Positions 32,132 to 44,207 of a stretch of DNA of 64,000 nt are shown here, piece by piece. Every line of letters starts with the position of its first letter. Position 1 is the first letter of the stretch. Source of the stretch: Cantharellus purpuraceus (Eukaryota; Basidiomycota; Agaricomycetes; Cantharellales; Hydnaceae). Below the pieces are notes generated by a model. The model saw only the letters and a list, made by a program, of their open reading frames with translations, was not told the DNA's origin and made no database searches. The position numbers and the translations under genes were made by a program. The DNA lies in contig JALBUN010000037.1 of the NCBI GenBank assembly GCA_025174535.1, positions 17,005 through 81,004 of the forward strand. The letters run 5' to 3'.

Positions 32132-32474
32132 TTAAAGATTCATAAGAGGCCCAGGTTTGTTGAGATAAGCAGAGTGAAAATTGGACATGGATTTGGATGT
32201 GTAATCAAGTTCGGACACAGAAATCCATGAGGACTCTTCATCGGTGCCTTTGTATCCAGTCCATTTGACTAGGTACTGGAGCTTGCACTTGTATTGACAA
32301 TTGATCTTCAAGTCCAGGATCTCAGTTATCTCATATTCGTTATCTCCTTTGATGATGATCGGAGGAGGTGGAGGTTGTGTGACCAGAGATCTCATTTGTA
32401 GTAGCAGGTTTGAGCATTGATATATAGAAGACCAGATGAACTGCTTGGAAGTGGTCCAGGAGGTGGAGGGTGAA
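32132..32474 (-). pseudogene. Chromovirus chromodomain, right arm
   Basis: Mirror of 25452-25794, with the same YLVKWTGYKG and NFHSAYLNKPGP motifs and the same truncation by an LTR at its 5' side. 165 bp separate its stop from the end of the convergent accessory gene. Confidence 0.85.
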
Positions 32475-33724
32475 TGTATGGGAACCACCTTTTCCCTATT
32501 AAATCCTATTTATGCAGCACCAATGTGCTATACTTCGCTTTTCCATTCCTAAATATCAGCATATATTTGGTGCTTGTACCTGGTATGGACTTATTCAAAT
32601 ATTCTCTATTTTGCCATATTTTTTTTAGGAATATTCCATGCAGAACTCGTCCCAGAATGATTTATTTCTGCTGTGCTACAGTTGTGGACCCATAGACACC
32701 CACAAACCTTCGCACAGCCGGCTCTCCCCCTTTGGACCAGGCATTTGGCCTGAATTCAAGCTCAGATGTCTCTGATCAATAAATATTCTGTAACTTGACA
32801 ATCACAGCCTCTCAGGGCACTATGTTCCATGGAGATCATCATCTGAGATGTGGCTATCCATGGCTGTCTAAACCAGTGCAGAAAACAGGGTGGATACCCT
32901 TCTTTTTGCCTGATCAGTGCCTAGTTCAGGGATCAGATCAGGTGATTGCCTTGAAATATTCTACCCCTTTCCATAACATTCTAGCTGTTTCCTTCTATTA
33001 TTAGATAGAATATTCCAGAACCATTATTCAGCTCCTGATCAGTGTTATTTCAGTGATCAGAACCTGTGATTGGCTTGGAATATTCTACCCCTTTCTTCCA
33101 CCTTCCACAACCTTCCAGTAGTTTCCATCTATTGATAGGTAGAATATTCCAGAAGCATTAGTCAGCTCCTGTAAATACAATATATAAGGAGGTCATTCTG
33201 CCTCTAAAACAGTAATATATTCTACCCATCTTCTGCACACCAGTGTGACTAGAGTGACATACAGTGTCATCCTCTATATCTTAGTAACTGTTGATTGTCC
33301 AGTTCAAGGGTCACTTACAGTTGTGTAACTGTACTTGATTGCACTTGAAGTAGTGATATTCCTGCTTTAGGCATGAGTGTACTATCTGCCTCACATGACT
33401 ATGAATCTACAGGGTGAGATTATCTGTCAATAGTCCTGCAGTTAGTGCTCTTGTTTAAGTTACTAGTGTGTACTGCCTTTGCAGAGCATTAGAAGCTTGA
33501 ACTTGTGTGAAGCAGTTGCTAGACTACTTCACACATTGCTGTTACCCACTTCAGAGTGTCACTGGTTGGATGGTTGAATTCATCCACCTACTTCCTTTAG
33601 CCTCTAAGTGCATTCCCTCATTTTAGAATATCTGGACCCCTAAGCATCCATGAACTCTAGACTTTGGAAGTCTTATTCATTTCTTGCTGCTAAGAAACAT
33701 ATTACTTTTCTGCATATAGTCTGC
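32475..33724 (-). mobile_element. Truncated copy of the 1.43-kb LTR, right arm
   Basis: Mirror of 24201-25451: starts TGTATGGGAACC and is fused to ORF-X at 33724. Confidence 0.8.
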
Positions 33725-35654
33725 TTAAACAGCTCCTTATGAAGCTGTTTCAATGAGTTGGTGTCCATATAGTCATCTTGTTCATATGGCTCTGGAGGGA
33801 GATGGCTCTCAGTCATCCCCAATGTGGTTGTGGTATTCTCATCCACTTGAATGGATGAGGAGGATGCAATTGCTACTGCAGCATGCCAATCAAGGTCACA
33901 ATTAAGTTGATCGTGACCTAAATGCTCAGTAAGAGAGCATTTAGCAGCTTTATGAGCTGCTTGAGAGACTCCATGAGTCTCCTGCTTTCACTTACCAACC
34001 CTGGTGGGTTGGTTAAATGCTGCTCCAGAGGTGATGCATTTAGCAAACTCCTCTAATATAGCAGCACAATTGGGGGTGATGCCTCCCGATCACCTAAACC
34101 AGAGCACAAGCTCTAATTAAGTATGTTCTTTGGGGGAGCAATTCCCCCAATCATACGCTCCAGTGACTGAAGTGCAAAAGGTGTCACCAAGAGTTGGTGA
34201 GAACTTTTGACCACTGGTCAATAATTCCCAGTAGCTGGGATTCTGGAACATAGTCCAGAGGTTCTTCTTAAACACAGAAGAACCCTTCTTGGGAGTGGCC
34301 TTTTGCAGCCACATCCATATGTCCACATTGGACAAGTTCATGGTGCCATCTGACTCCTGTCAGATGGCTGGGGGAACCCCATTAGGGTTTACTTGCCACC
34401 TCTGTATGAGGGTAAGTGTGTCTACCGGTGTGGTTGGTAGAATGATGATAAGACTCATGTTATCAGCATGAGCCAGCAGAGCAGAGTCATTCTCTTGATG
34501 ACTCTGCACATCAGTACAGTCCATTCTGCGGACAGTGTGGCCAATGCCTTTTTATAGAGCAATATGAACTCCAGAGTGTCCATATTGCAGATGTTGAACC
34601 AGTCTGCCCTGATAGAGGTGGACTTGACCAGAGGTCACAGCAGGTGGCCAGTGACTGCTCTGGGAGGGTCAGTCACAGTCATGAACCATGGTGCCCATTT
34701 GAGGAATGATTTTCCTGCATTGGCATGCTTGAGAGCATGCCTGAAATTGTCCCAGCATTTGCAATAATTCGTATGCTGGGCTTCCTCCAGTGTCTTCAAT
34801 GCTGGGTCTTTTAAGGTATGGCTGGCATCACCAGCCATATATTCCTTTCAAAGCTGATCAATCTCGGCTTTGATTTCTGATGGGGCAAACTCTTTGAGTC
34901 TACCTGGTTGCTTAGCACCCTGGGGGATGCTAGTCAAGAGGAGACTATGATCGTGGTCGTATCCTTCCCAGATTGGGTTGGTGTCATCCCAATCCTGACC
35001 CTTGAACCCTCAAGGGTCGACCCAAGGCAATTTGCTTGGGAGATCATCCTCTTTAGTGAGATTGATAGTTTCCCATGATGATGAAGCCATGGGCTGTGAT
35101 GGCATAATGGCAGGCAATAGCAATGCTACTGGGGCCAAGTGCACCATTGTGAGCTTGGTCTTGAATGTAGGAGGTGCTCTATCAGCAGCCTCCTTCAGTG
35201 TTTTTAACTCATCTCTGAGACAAGTTACTTTGGACTTCTCATTGTTGAGAAGTCCTTCAAGTTCTTGGACCTGCACAAACAGGTCCAAGTCATCCTTGTA
35301 CATCTTATTGTAGTCTTCATGATAAGGTGTTGTGACATCATCTTTGATGTCACATATAAGTCATGGCCACACAACTCTTAATGCTCTTTCCACCAAAGCA
35401 GTGGAAAGATATAGTCAGCCTCCATTTTGGGCCTTGATTAAGTGTGACACATATGTGTCACACTTGTTGCACCCATGAGGGTGATGGATGGCAGCACCAC
35501 CATGCCATCTGCCAATTTTCCAGGTCATCTCATCTTAATGACCTCTGATCATATCTGCAGCACTTGTTGCCAGTGCTGCCACTGTGGAAGTTTGTTCAAC
35601 TTCCATTGGATGCTCATCCTGAGCATCCATCATCTCCCTTTTGAGAGATGACAT
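33725..35654 (-). pseudogene. Gypsy A2 ORF-X, right arm
   Basis: Mirror of 22271-24200, with the same stops. Best-preserved block 35010-35303 (coiled coil, then LTKEDDLPSKLPWVDP). Confidence 0.7.
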
Positions 35655-36089
35655 TTTGATGGGGGGGTTGTGATGGTTCAAAGAAACACCACTAGCTTTT
35701 TATGGCTGAGCTTGAAAATTCTTTATTGAGAATTTTTCTGGTGACTATGTCACATGGGTGTAACACAATTAATTATCAATTACCCCTTTCGTGCTACTAT
35801 GAGTAGCATGACAGTGAACTGCTCCCTAGGGGAGCAGTTTTTTCTACCATCAAGCTGTCTGTTGTTATGGTAGCTCTATCCTTATCTAGGAACTACCATT
35901 TAATTGAGGTAGTTCCTCCTCCCCTTGTTGAGCTGCCATCATTGATGGTAGCTCTTTGTTGCATCCCACTAGGAGCTACCTTTATTCTTGGTAGCTCCAC
36001 TTCTCCCCCTTGAGCCTCATTAGATCTTTGGGGCTCTGTCTCTCTGAGAACTACTGTCTATGAGGTAGTTCTCATGCTTGAGTCACCCC
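35655..36089. other. Hairpin-dense leader, right arm
   Basis: Mirror of 21836-22270. No gene; short perfect inverted repeats throughout. Confidence 0.5.
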
Positions 36090-36452
36090 TCAAAGCTCTA
36101 AATAATTGTCTCCAGCTTCTAGGTCCTTATACAACATGTAAGGTTCCCAGGTGATGTCTTCCAATGTCCATAGAACTTGAAATTCAATTGATGAGCGATG
36201 ATTTCATTGACAAGCCACTCCTGCTTGTCATCATTTCCAAAGTCATAAAATGACTTCGCTTCCCATTTTGGGAATCTCACCTCATCATTCAGCACATACA
36301 GTTGAATGAGACTGACATGGAATGTAGGCATAATGCACCTACTAGTCAGTTCTGGTGGCAGTTCCAGTGTCACTGTCAAAGCTTAGTGCTCTGGACACTT
36401 AGACAAGTGATAATGTATTTGCTTGTCAGGATCCATGAGATTAATCTTGTGG
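36090..36452 (-). pseudogene. Gypsy A2 pol remnant, right arm
   Basis: Mirror of 21473-21835: RT start fused to the pol 3' end, core domains deleted. Confidence 0.75.
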
Positions 36453-36457
36453 TTAAC

Positions 36458-36971
36458 TGTTACGCACTAGTACCGATTGGGGTCGGAGATTGGGTCGGAG
36501 GTTGGGTCGGAGTCGGAGCATGTCATGGGGGTCGGAACGGACTTGGCTTCAGCTTATGTGCTGCGCCCTCACTAATACCGGTGTCCGAGATTTCGGAGAC
36601 GGAGTACGACTTACAGAGTTAGGATCGGACTTAGGAGCTAGGCATGATTCGATATTCGAACTGGGGAATGAAGTCCCCAGTTGGCAACTTAAATACATAT
36701 TCGAAATCTAATAATAATTACTCCAGTGATGGGTCTCCGAGGCCGATGGCCTTACATGAGTATGTCCGAGTCCGATGGGGACGGATGTCCAGGTTCCTAT
36801 GGTGATGCTGATGCATCAATCAGAACCAGAGACAGATGGGCGGAATCGGCAGTGACAATCGGACAGGAAAATGGAGACGTAGCGGTTTCCAAATGGAGTA
36901 TAGATTTCATATGTGCGGGGATCTGAGGGGATCGGACGGGGATCTGGGTGTTAATGAATATAGTCATAACA
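36458..36971 (-). mobile_element. Solo chromovirus LTR, 514 bp, TSD TTAAC, right arm
   Basis: Mirror of 20954-21467; TTAAC at 36453-36457 and 36972-36976. Differs from its partner by isolated substitutions, for example in the GAGATTTCGGAG region. Confidence 0.93.
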
Positions 36972-37224
36972 TTAACTTCCCTAAATGGGGGAAGTTCTAA
37001 GGGTATGCTGCCAAATAGGTCAGCGTACTTTTCTTTCTATTGATCCCTCAACTGAGGGATCTGACCAGCCATGTAAGCTTGATCCTTCACGAGACGAAGC
37101 TATTCACCTTGTGCTCTTATTTGTCCTTTACCAAGTCTAGTCCTTCTTTTAGGAAGGACTGCATTGTGGGTAGCTTGTGTTTAGAGTTACCCCCTTGGCA
37201 TCATTTATTCACACCAATACTCCT

Positions 37225-39211
37225 TCTTTGCATTGAGTTTATACCCCATGATGGGGTATGAAGAGCATCAGTATTATGCTCTTCATTGGTGGGGACTTCT
37301 TCAGTTCCCATCATGATTCAGCCTGGGCCATTGAAGTCCAGGCATATTCCTAGCCTTCATAGGAATGGGGTACCAAGTATTACACTGTAATACTCAATGT
37401 TGGTGACATTGAAATATTCTTCAATGTCCCAACTACCAAACTTTATGGTAGTGTGAGTACCATAATTTATGGTACTCCTGCTCCCAATGCACGCTAATTG
37501 CAGTGCAATGGGTTGCTCTAGCATGAAGGTTTTCATACCTGTCACGCATTACTAGTAACATTGTTCAATCGATCACCACTTGTGTGTGCTGGTGGCTTCG
37601 ATTGATAATTACCCTTGAAAAGGTAATTGTTGGAATTGGACCTGGAGCTTCCATTATGGGATTCCAACCTTGACACACATCCTTGGGGCATGGGTCAACT
37701 CCCCATATTCATCATACCAGTAGTTCTATTGACTACTGGTCTATGGGTTGAGGAGGATGCATTAGTCACATTCTCCAGGTGTCGCATACTGTTGATGGTA
37801 TTGCATCACTTCCTCTATCATTTGAGCAGTTTTGTACAACTGCTATACTGCTAAACTTGGCATTGAAGCCCTTCTTGAGGACTTCTTGTCTCAGAGGTTC
37901 ACACATTGTGGTTATAAACCTCTTCCTGTATGTGTATGCATCTGGCAGCATTATCATGTGGCCCACATACTTATCGAGGCCATTCATTAATTCATGAATG
38001 GTCCTTTGACCCTGTATTACAGAGTCAAATTTATTTGATGCATGGTGATGCGTCAGGGTGTGTAGGAATCTATGCTGCAATCCTTGGATTGCAGTTTCCA
38101 TGGTCCAGTCTTGGACTGCCCTGTTGTAGTGTTCTACATTCCTGTAGAACTATTTCTGGCGAGTGCCTAAGTACAATAGCTGAAACTTTGTACTTGATGG
38201 CCCTAGGAGATTATTCATCTTCAGCCATTGTAGCATACCTGCTACAAAGATCTTAAACTCTTCAAGATCTGCACCTCCTGCATATTGCTCAGGAGGCGAT
38301 ACTTTAATGTCCACCTTGGCAAGTACAGACTTCTCTGGGTCTGTGTCTCTATTATCAACTATGGCTACTCACACCATGTGAGTAATGCCATTGATAGGAT
38401 CAATTGTGTCCAATTGATACAGTATGCCTTGACCTTCTAGAGTCAATGGCACTGATTGTTCCCTGTTATGGGGAATGTCTTCTTGAGGTACCCATTTGGT
38501 ATCTTGTTGCTCATGGCAGGTGTCTCCTGAAAGGCTCACCGCTTGTATATGCTGATAACTGTTCAGCGCATGTCGCGACTGTCGATTTAAATCAACAGCC
38601 ACATTGAGCTCTTCCTGGGGCTGCTGCTCTCTAAACAGGTGGCCAAGCTCCTGCTCTGCATGTTTAGCCTTCCATTTGAGAGCTAATCTATGTTTATGAG
38701 AAGCCTCAACTTCTCATTGTTTCCATGGCTTGATCTCTTGATCAAGCTCCTTTGTCATGGATTGAGGGGTTTCCTCTTCAATCTGGATCGGTAATCCTTG
38801 CCTCACTGGGATTACTGGGTCTCTAATTCCCTCCATTGAGGGAATTTCATTTCCTCTGTCTAACCGATCATTCAATTGGACCCTCTCACCCCAGGGAGGT
38901 CCAGACTCTCTGGATTCAGATTCTTGTCAAGAATCCAATCTTTAGCAATGCAACTTGTGTTGCTCAGAGTTCTCTTGGAGCAATTTTAACATTGTTCCTA
39001 GCTCTGCTATTTGCTGCCCCATAGTAGTGGCAGCATGCCCTGCTTCAGTAGCCATCTTAGCTGCCTGAGCACTAGCTTCACTAATGCTCTTCATCTCATG
39101 TTGATTATGCATGAGTTGTTCAGTCAATCTTGTGATTGACCTGTGGGTTTCATGCTGCTCCATGCTGTACAATTCCCTAGTAGAAGTATTGCTACTTCTA
39201 CTTGTGCTCAT
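37225..39211 (-). pseudogene. Gypsy A2 gag and protease, right arm
   Basis: Mirror of 18714-20700. One substitution (CCATGG in place of CCAGGG near 38100) extends the gag-domain frame by a few codons relative to the left arm. Confidence 0.8.
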
Positions 39212-39696
39212 ATATTGAGTACATTCCTTTCCTTTAGGAACATTGGAGACAGTGGATGACTATCTCCTCCTTTCTTATCTAATCAAAGAACCACTTGATG
39301 AAGGGTTCTTGTTTGACAGATGATCTATTGTGTGATCTCACGATTGTGGCAACTCTCTTCTAGAGTCTTCCTTATGAGAAGTCCCTGCGACTTTTCTAAG
39401 GTCTAGCTCCCCTTCCTTGGAGCTTCTGCTGCTGGCTACATGCTGCCATTCATCATTTATGATATCCTGTGCACTGCCAGCATGACTCACTCTACTGTGA
39501 GTCATCATTATGATGACTCCTTTCTTTCTTCTATCTTTATAGGCTAACTAAGTTAGTCTACTAGTTGCTCACTTATATGAGCGACTGGGGGTTGGTATAT
39601 GTCTGTACACCAGCAACAGCTGGTTTTCTAGTATTGACTAGAAAACTTTAATAATGAGGAAGAATCAATTGATTCTTTCTTTGGAAGTTCAAAAAA
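39212..39696. other. A1/A2 head-to-head junction, right arm
   Basis: Mirror of 18229-18713. No gene seen. Confidence 0.4.
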
Positions 39697-39966
39697 GTGT
39701 TATTAGGTGCCTTAGTTTACACCATTGCACAGAACTCAACCAAGTGTATTGGTTGGGCGATGTGCTGTACAGTGTGGTAGTTACCTAAGTTCCACCCACT
39801 ATAAGTGGACCCACACATGTACTGGGTCCACTGGCTTACATAATAACTATACATATGCACCCTATGGATGCATATATCTACCAAGAGGACAGCATTCCTT
39901 AAGGGAATGCTGCATATATTAATTGTACTTATATGTTATAGTAAGTAAGTACCTTGGGTACTTACA
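39697..39966 (-). mobile_element. 278-bp element copy, right arm
   Basis: Mirror of 17959-18228; ends ...GGGTACTTACA at 39966, directly before the A1 RT frame. Confidence 0.6.
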
Positions 39967-42426
39967 GCCAAGCAGAACTTTCAGAGAAAGTTCTGCGATA
40001 CACCACTGCTAAGTGGTGGGTACCAGCTACAGCCCGACAGGCTGTACCAATGCTATGTGTTCCCAAGAAAAATGGGAAGCTCCACACTGTGTTTGACTTG
40101 CACAAACAGAATGACAATACAGTGAAGGATATAATGCCCTACCCCAATCAGAACAACATCAGATACAATGTTGCCCACTGTACATATTAATCTAAACTTG
40201 ATATGTCTGAGGCATACAAACAGATACATGTCAGGCTGACAGATATACCCAAGATGGCATTGAGCAAGGATAAGATCAATCTATACTCAACAAGTATGGA
40301 TTGCCTTGGTCACCTAATAGATGACCAAGGCATGCATGCAGACACTGATAAAATGCAGCAAATATGAGAGTGGAGACAACCTAGGTCATACTACAAAGTC
40401 CAATATTTCCTTAGACTAGTGCAGTATCTGGCACACTATATGCCAGATATAACTGCATACATTACCCCATTATTGGGTTGTGCTTGTAATAATTGTTTAT
40501 TCTTATGGATGCCATTGCTAGAGAAATGCTTCAAAAGTATTAAGCTCCTAGCATGTAGGGCTCCAATATTGAAGTCCATTGATGTTAATAACCCCAATAC
40601 TATTTGAATTATTACTGACAGCTCCAAAACTGGAGTCGGAGCCGTCTATGGACAAGGAAAAGATTGGCAGACCTGTTGGCCTGCCAGATTCCTATTCAAG
40701 AAATTTAGTGCTGCTGTGTAGCACTATAAGACCCACAAGCATGAGACTATAGCTGTGCTTGAGAAATGGGAAGATAAGCTACTAGGATGAAAGTTTGTCC
40801 TAGTAACTGACCATAAGGGTCTCAAATATTTCAAGATTCAAAAGAACCTGTCTCCTAGACAGATTAGATGGTGGGAGTTCTTATCCCATTTCAACTTTAC
40901 TACCCTGCATGTAGATGGGGTAGAGAACAAAGTAGCAGATTGTCTATCATGCTACTATGCCGATGACTCCTCAACAGAGAGTCATCCCAACTACATCTAC
41001 ATGAGTGCAGATGTACATCTCGACCCTGAAGGAGAACTGCTCTCTATGGAACAGTTCATTGAGATCAGGACAGCAGCAGTTACCCAAAGGCAACTGCTTG
41101 AGAAAAAAGAGAACAGAGTGCTAGAAGCTGAAGCACTCCATGTTCAAACAGAATCATTGAATAATAATTCTAATTCCTCTAAAGAAATAGAGGACATTGG
41201 AGTGATGTCATCAGATGATGATGGAACACTATTGTGATCCCATGTCAAGCATGGGATCAACCTCATGCAGATTGTATGAGGTGCATATAGAAAGGATACT
41301 GTCCTTTCTAAGGTGCTGGAAGCACCAAAAGAGCATGCATGATTTGGCATATGTGATGGTCTAATATGGACCAAAAATATATACAGATGTGATGTTGTAT
41401 ACCCTGCTCAGCATTCCTGAAGGGGAGGAAGCTGGTCAAGATAATAATTGATTATGTGCACCAAGTAGTTGGCCATTTTAGTCAACTAAAGACCATGAAT
41501 TACATTTAACAGTTGTACTGGTGGCCAGGCATGGCCACTGATGTTGAATCATTCTGCACTTCATGCACAAAGTGCCAAATGAATAAAGACAGTATGAAGA
41601 AACCCATAGGGCTCCTTCATAGCTTGTCAGTACTGGAACGACCCTGGTAATCAATAGATATGGACTTTATGGGTCCATTACCAAAATCAAATGACTATGA
41701 CTACCTACTGGTAGTCATAGATCACTTCACATCACAGGTACATATAATACCTACAGATATGCATGTAACAGTCAAAGGAGTAGCATGGCTATTCATTAGA
41801 GAAGTTGTACACCTTCACAGTGTACCAGACTCAATCGTGTCTGATTGAGACTCAAAATTCACATCTATCTTTTGGTGTGAACTACAGTGGATAATAGGAG
41901 TGAAACTCCTCATGTCCACAGTGTTCCATTCACAAACAGATAGAGTGAAGAAACAAGCAAATCATTCCATTGGCCAAATACTTCTTATAGTTGTACAAAG
42001 TGATCAGAAAGATTGGGCACATAAGTGTCCAATGGTGGAGTTCACACTAAACTCCAACATAAGCTCAACAATGGAGTTTACTCCATTTGAGCTTAACTAC
42101 AGGTATATGCCTAGAATAGGCATGCCTATAAACAATGACACCAAGTTCAAGGGTGTCAAACAATTTGCACAGCAGGCTCAAATGAACCTGCTAGCAATGC
42201 ACAATGCAATCATAGAAAGTTGTGTCATTCAGACATTTCATGCCAATAAGAAACATCAGAAAGGTTCAATCTTCCAGAGAGGTGACAAGGTCTACCTCTC
42301 AATGAAGAACTTGACTCTACCTAAGGTAGAACCAACAAACTAGTGCCCAAGTTTATCAGGCCCTATAAAGTAATTGAAGCCCATAATAAAGCTTCAATGA
42401 TGACACTAGAACTGCCACCAGAACTG
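39954..42426 (+). pseudogene. Gypsy A1 pol: RT, RNase H, integrase, right arm
   Basis: Mirror of 15499-17971. Same missing YxDD segment, same stops and same substitution at the integrase Glu. The longest open block is 41900-42343 (147 aa, integrase C-terminal half, FELNYRYMPRIGMP, RGDKVYLSMKNL). Coding sequence here contains a clear nested hairpin at 42061-42094. Confidence 0.85.
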
Positions 42427-42431
42427 ACTAG

Positions 42432-43255
42432 TGTCAAGAATTTATTCAAGGAATATTACAATTTATTGGAGCAAGAAGGGGGAGTTTTATGATAAGAAAA
42501 AGTTGTGAAAAGTTTGGGAATTTTTTGATTAAGGGATGAGGAGAAGGTGTTTTTCGATTTTATTTTGTGAGCCATCCTTTCGTTCTACGGGGGTGGCTAC
42601 TACTCAAAAAGGGAGGTATTATGATGATTTTCATTCGTCATAAACCTCAAGTCAAACGGGTAAAAACTCCTTTCTCTGTAAAAAGTTTTTCCCCATGACA
42701 TCACATATTATCAGTATCCACATCATTTCTTTTATCATATGTTTCAATCTTACTAAAAGGCTTTTTTATCATGTGATTGTCAAATTGTATATTAACTACA
42801 ACTGTGTACGAGTATCAAGAAGGAGATTCATTACTCTTAATCCCTTCCAAGCTGCAAACAAACAGCTTGTGTCAACTTTCTGTCGTTCCTGGAATAACTC
42901 CTAAACGACCTATTCTATTGGAAATCTTTTGCATATCCCATTAGGATATTGCATCAACTATTGCTATCTCAAATTACGAACGATTTGGATCATTACATCC
43001 ATTTCTATTAAGCAAACACTTTTTCGAAGTGTTGCTATTTCCATTTCTGCTCAAATATTTCGCAGAAGTCCCAGTTCTTAACCAAATATTCTGATATTTG
43101 GTAACATTACTCTACTAAACAATATCTTTCCATCGACCCTGCATATATCTGCATCCTTGCAGTAATTGCTCCCCTATTCAAAAATCTACTTCGCCACCAT
43201 CCCTCACCATCATTTTACACTCACCCACAACACCCCTCCATATCTTTTCTTAACA
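42432..43255 (-). mobile_element. Solo LTR, 824 bp, TSD ACTAG, right arm
   Basis: Mirror of 14670-15493; ACTAG at 42427-42431 and 43256-43260. Confidence 0.92.
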
Positions 43256-43259
43256 ACTA

Positions 43260-43535
43260 GTAGATGCATTATGCCTACATTCCATGTCAGTCTCATTTGA
43301 CTGTATGTGTCAAATAATGAGATGAGATTCCTTAAACAGGAAGCAAAGTCATTTTATGACTTTGGAAACAACAATGAGCAAGAGTGGCTTGTTGATGAAA
43401 TCATCACTCATCAATGGATAAGCAATAAAGAACTTGAATTTCAAGTTCTATGGACATTGGGAGACATCACCTAGGAACCTTACATGTTGTGTAAGGACCT
43501 AGAAGCTCTAGACAATTATTTAGAGCTTTGAGGGG
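43260..43535 (+). pseudogene. Gypsy A1 pol 3' end, right arm
   Basis: Mirror of 14390-14664. FHVSLI, FYDFGNNNEQEWLVDEIITH, LEFQVLWTLGDIT with stops in between. Confidence 0.75.
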
Positions 43536-43587
43536 TGACTTGAGTGTGAGAACTACCTCATAAATGGTAGTTCTCAGAGAGACAGAG

Positions 43588-43865
43588 TGTAAGTACCCAG
43601 GGTACTTACTTACTATAGTATGTAGTTATATAGTCATAATTAATGTATGCAGCATTCCATTAAGGAATGCTGTCTTCTTGGTAGATATATGCACCCATAG
43701 GGTGCATATGTATAGTTATTATGTAAGTTAGTGGACCCAAGTACATGTGTGGGTCCACATGTAGGAGGCAGAACTTAGGTAACTACCACACTGTACAGCA
43801 CATCACCCAACCAATATACTTGGTTGAGTTCTGTGTAACAGTGTGAACTAAGATACACATTTATA
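43588..43865 (+). mobile_element. 278-bp element, TSD CAGAG, right arm
   Basis: TGTAAGTACCCAGGG ... CACATTTATA, with CAGAG at 43583-43587 and 43866-43870. Clearest copy for defining the ends; the empty site is in the A2 leader (GACAGAGCCCCAAAG near 21886). Confidence 0.75.
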
Positions 43866-44207
43866 CAGAGCCCAAAGATCTAATGGGGCTCAAGGGGGAG
43901 AAGTGGAGCTACCATCAATGATGGTAGTTCAATGAGAGGAAGAGGAACTACCTTAATTAATGGTAGTTCCTAGATGAGGATAGAGCTGCCATAACAACAG
44001 GCAGCTCAATAGCAGTAAAAACTGCTCCCATAGGGAGCAGTTTACCATTGTGCTACTCATGGTAGCATGCAAGAGGTAAGTGATAATTAATTGTGTTACA
44101 CCCATGTGACATAGTCACCAGAAAAATTCTCAATAAAAAATTTTCAAGCTCTGCTGTAAAAGGCTAACGGTGCTTCTTTGAACCACCACAACCCCCCCTC
44201 CACCAAA
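43866..44207. other. Hairpin-dense leader of ORF-X, right arm
   Basis: Mirror of 13719-14059. AATAAA-like motif at about 44132, C-rich tract before the ATG at 44208. Confidence 0.5.
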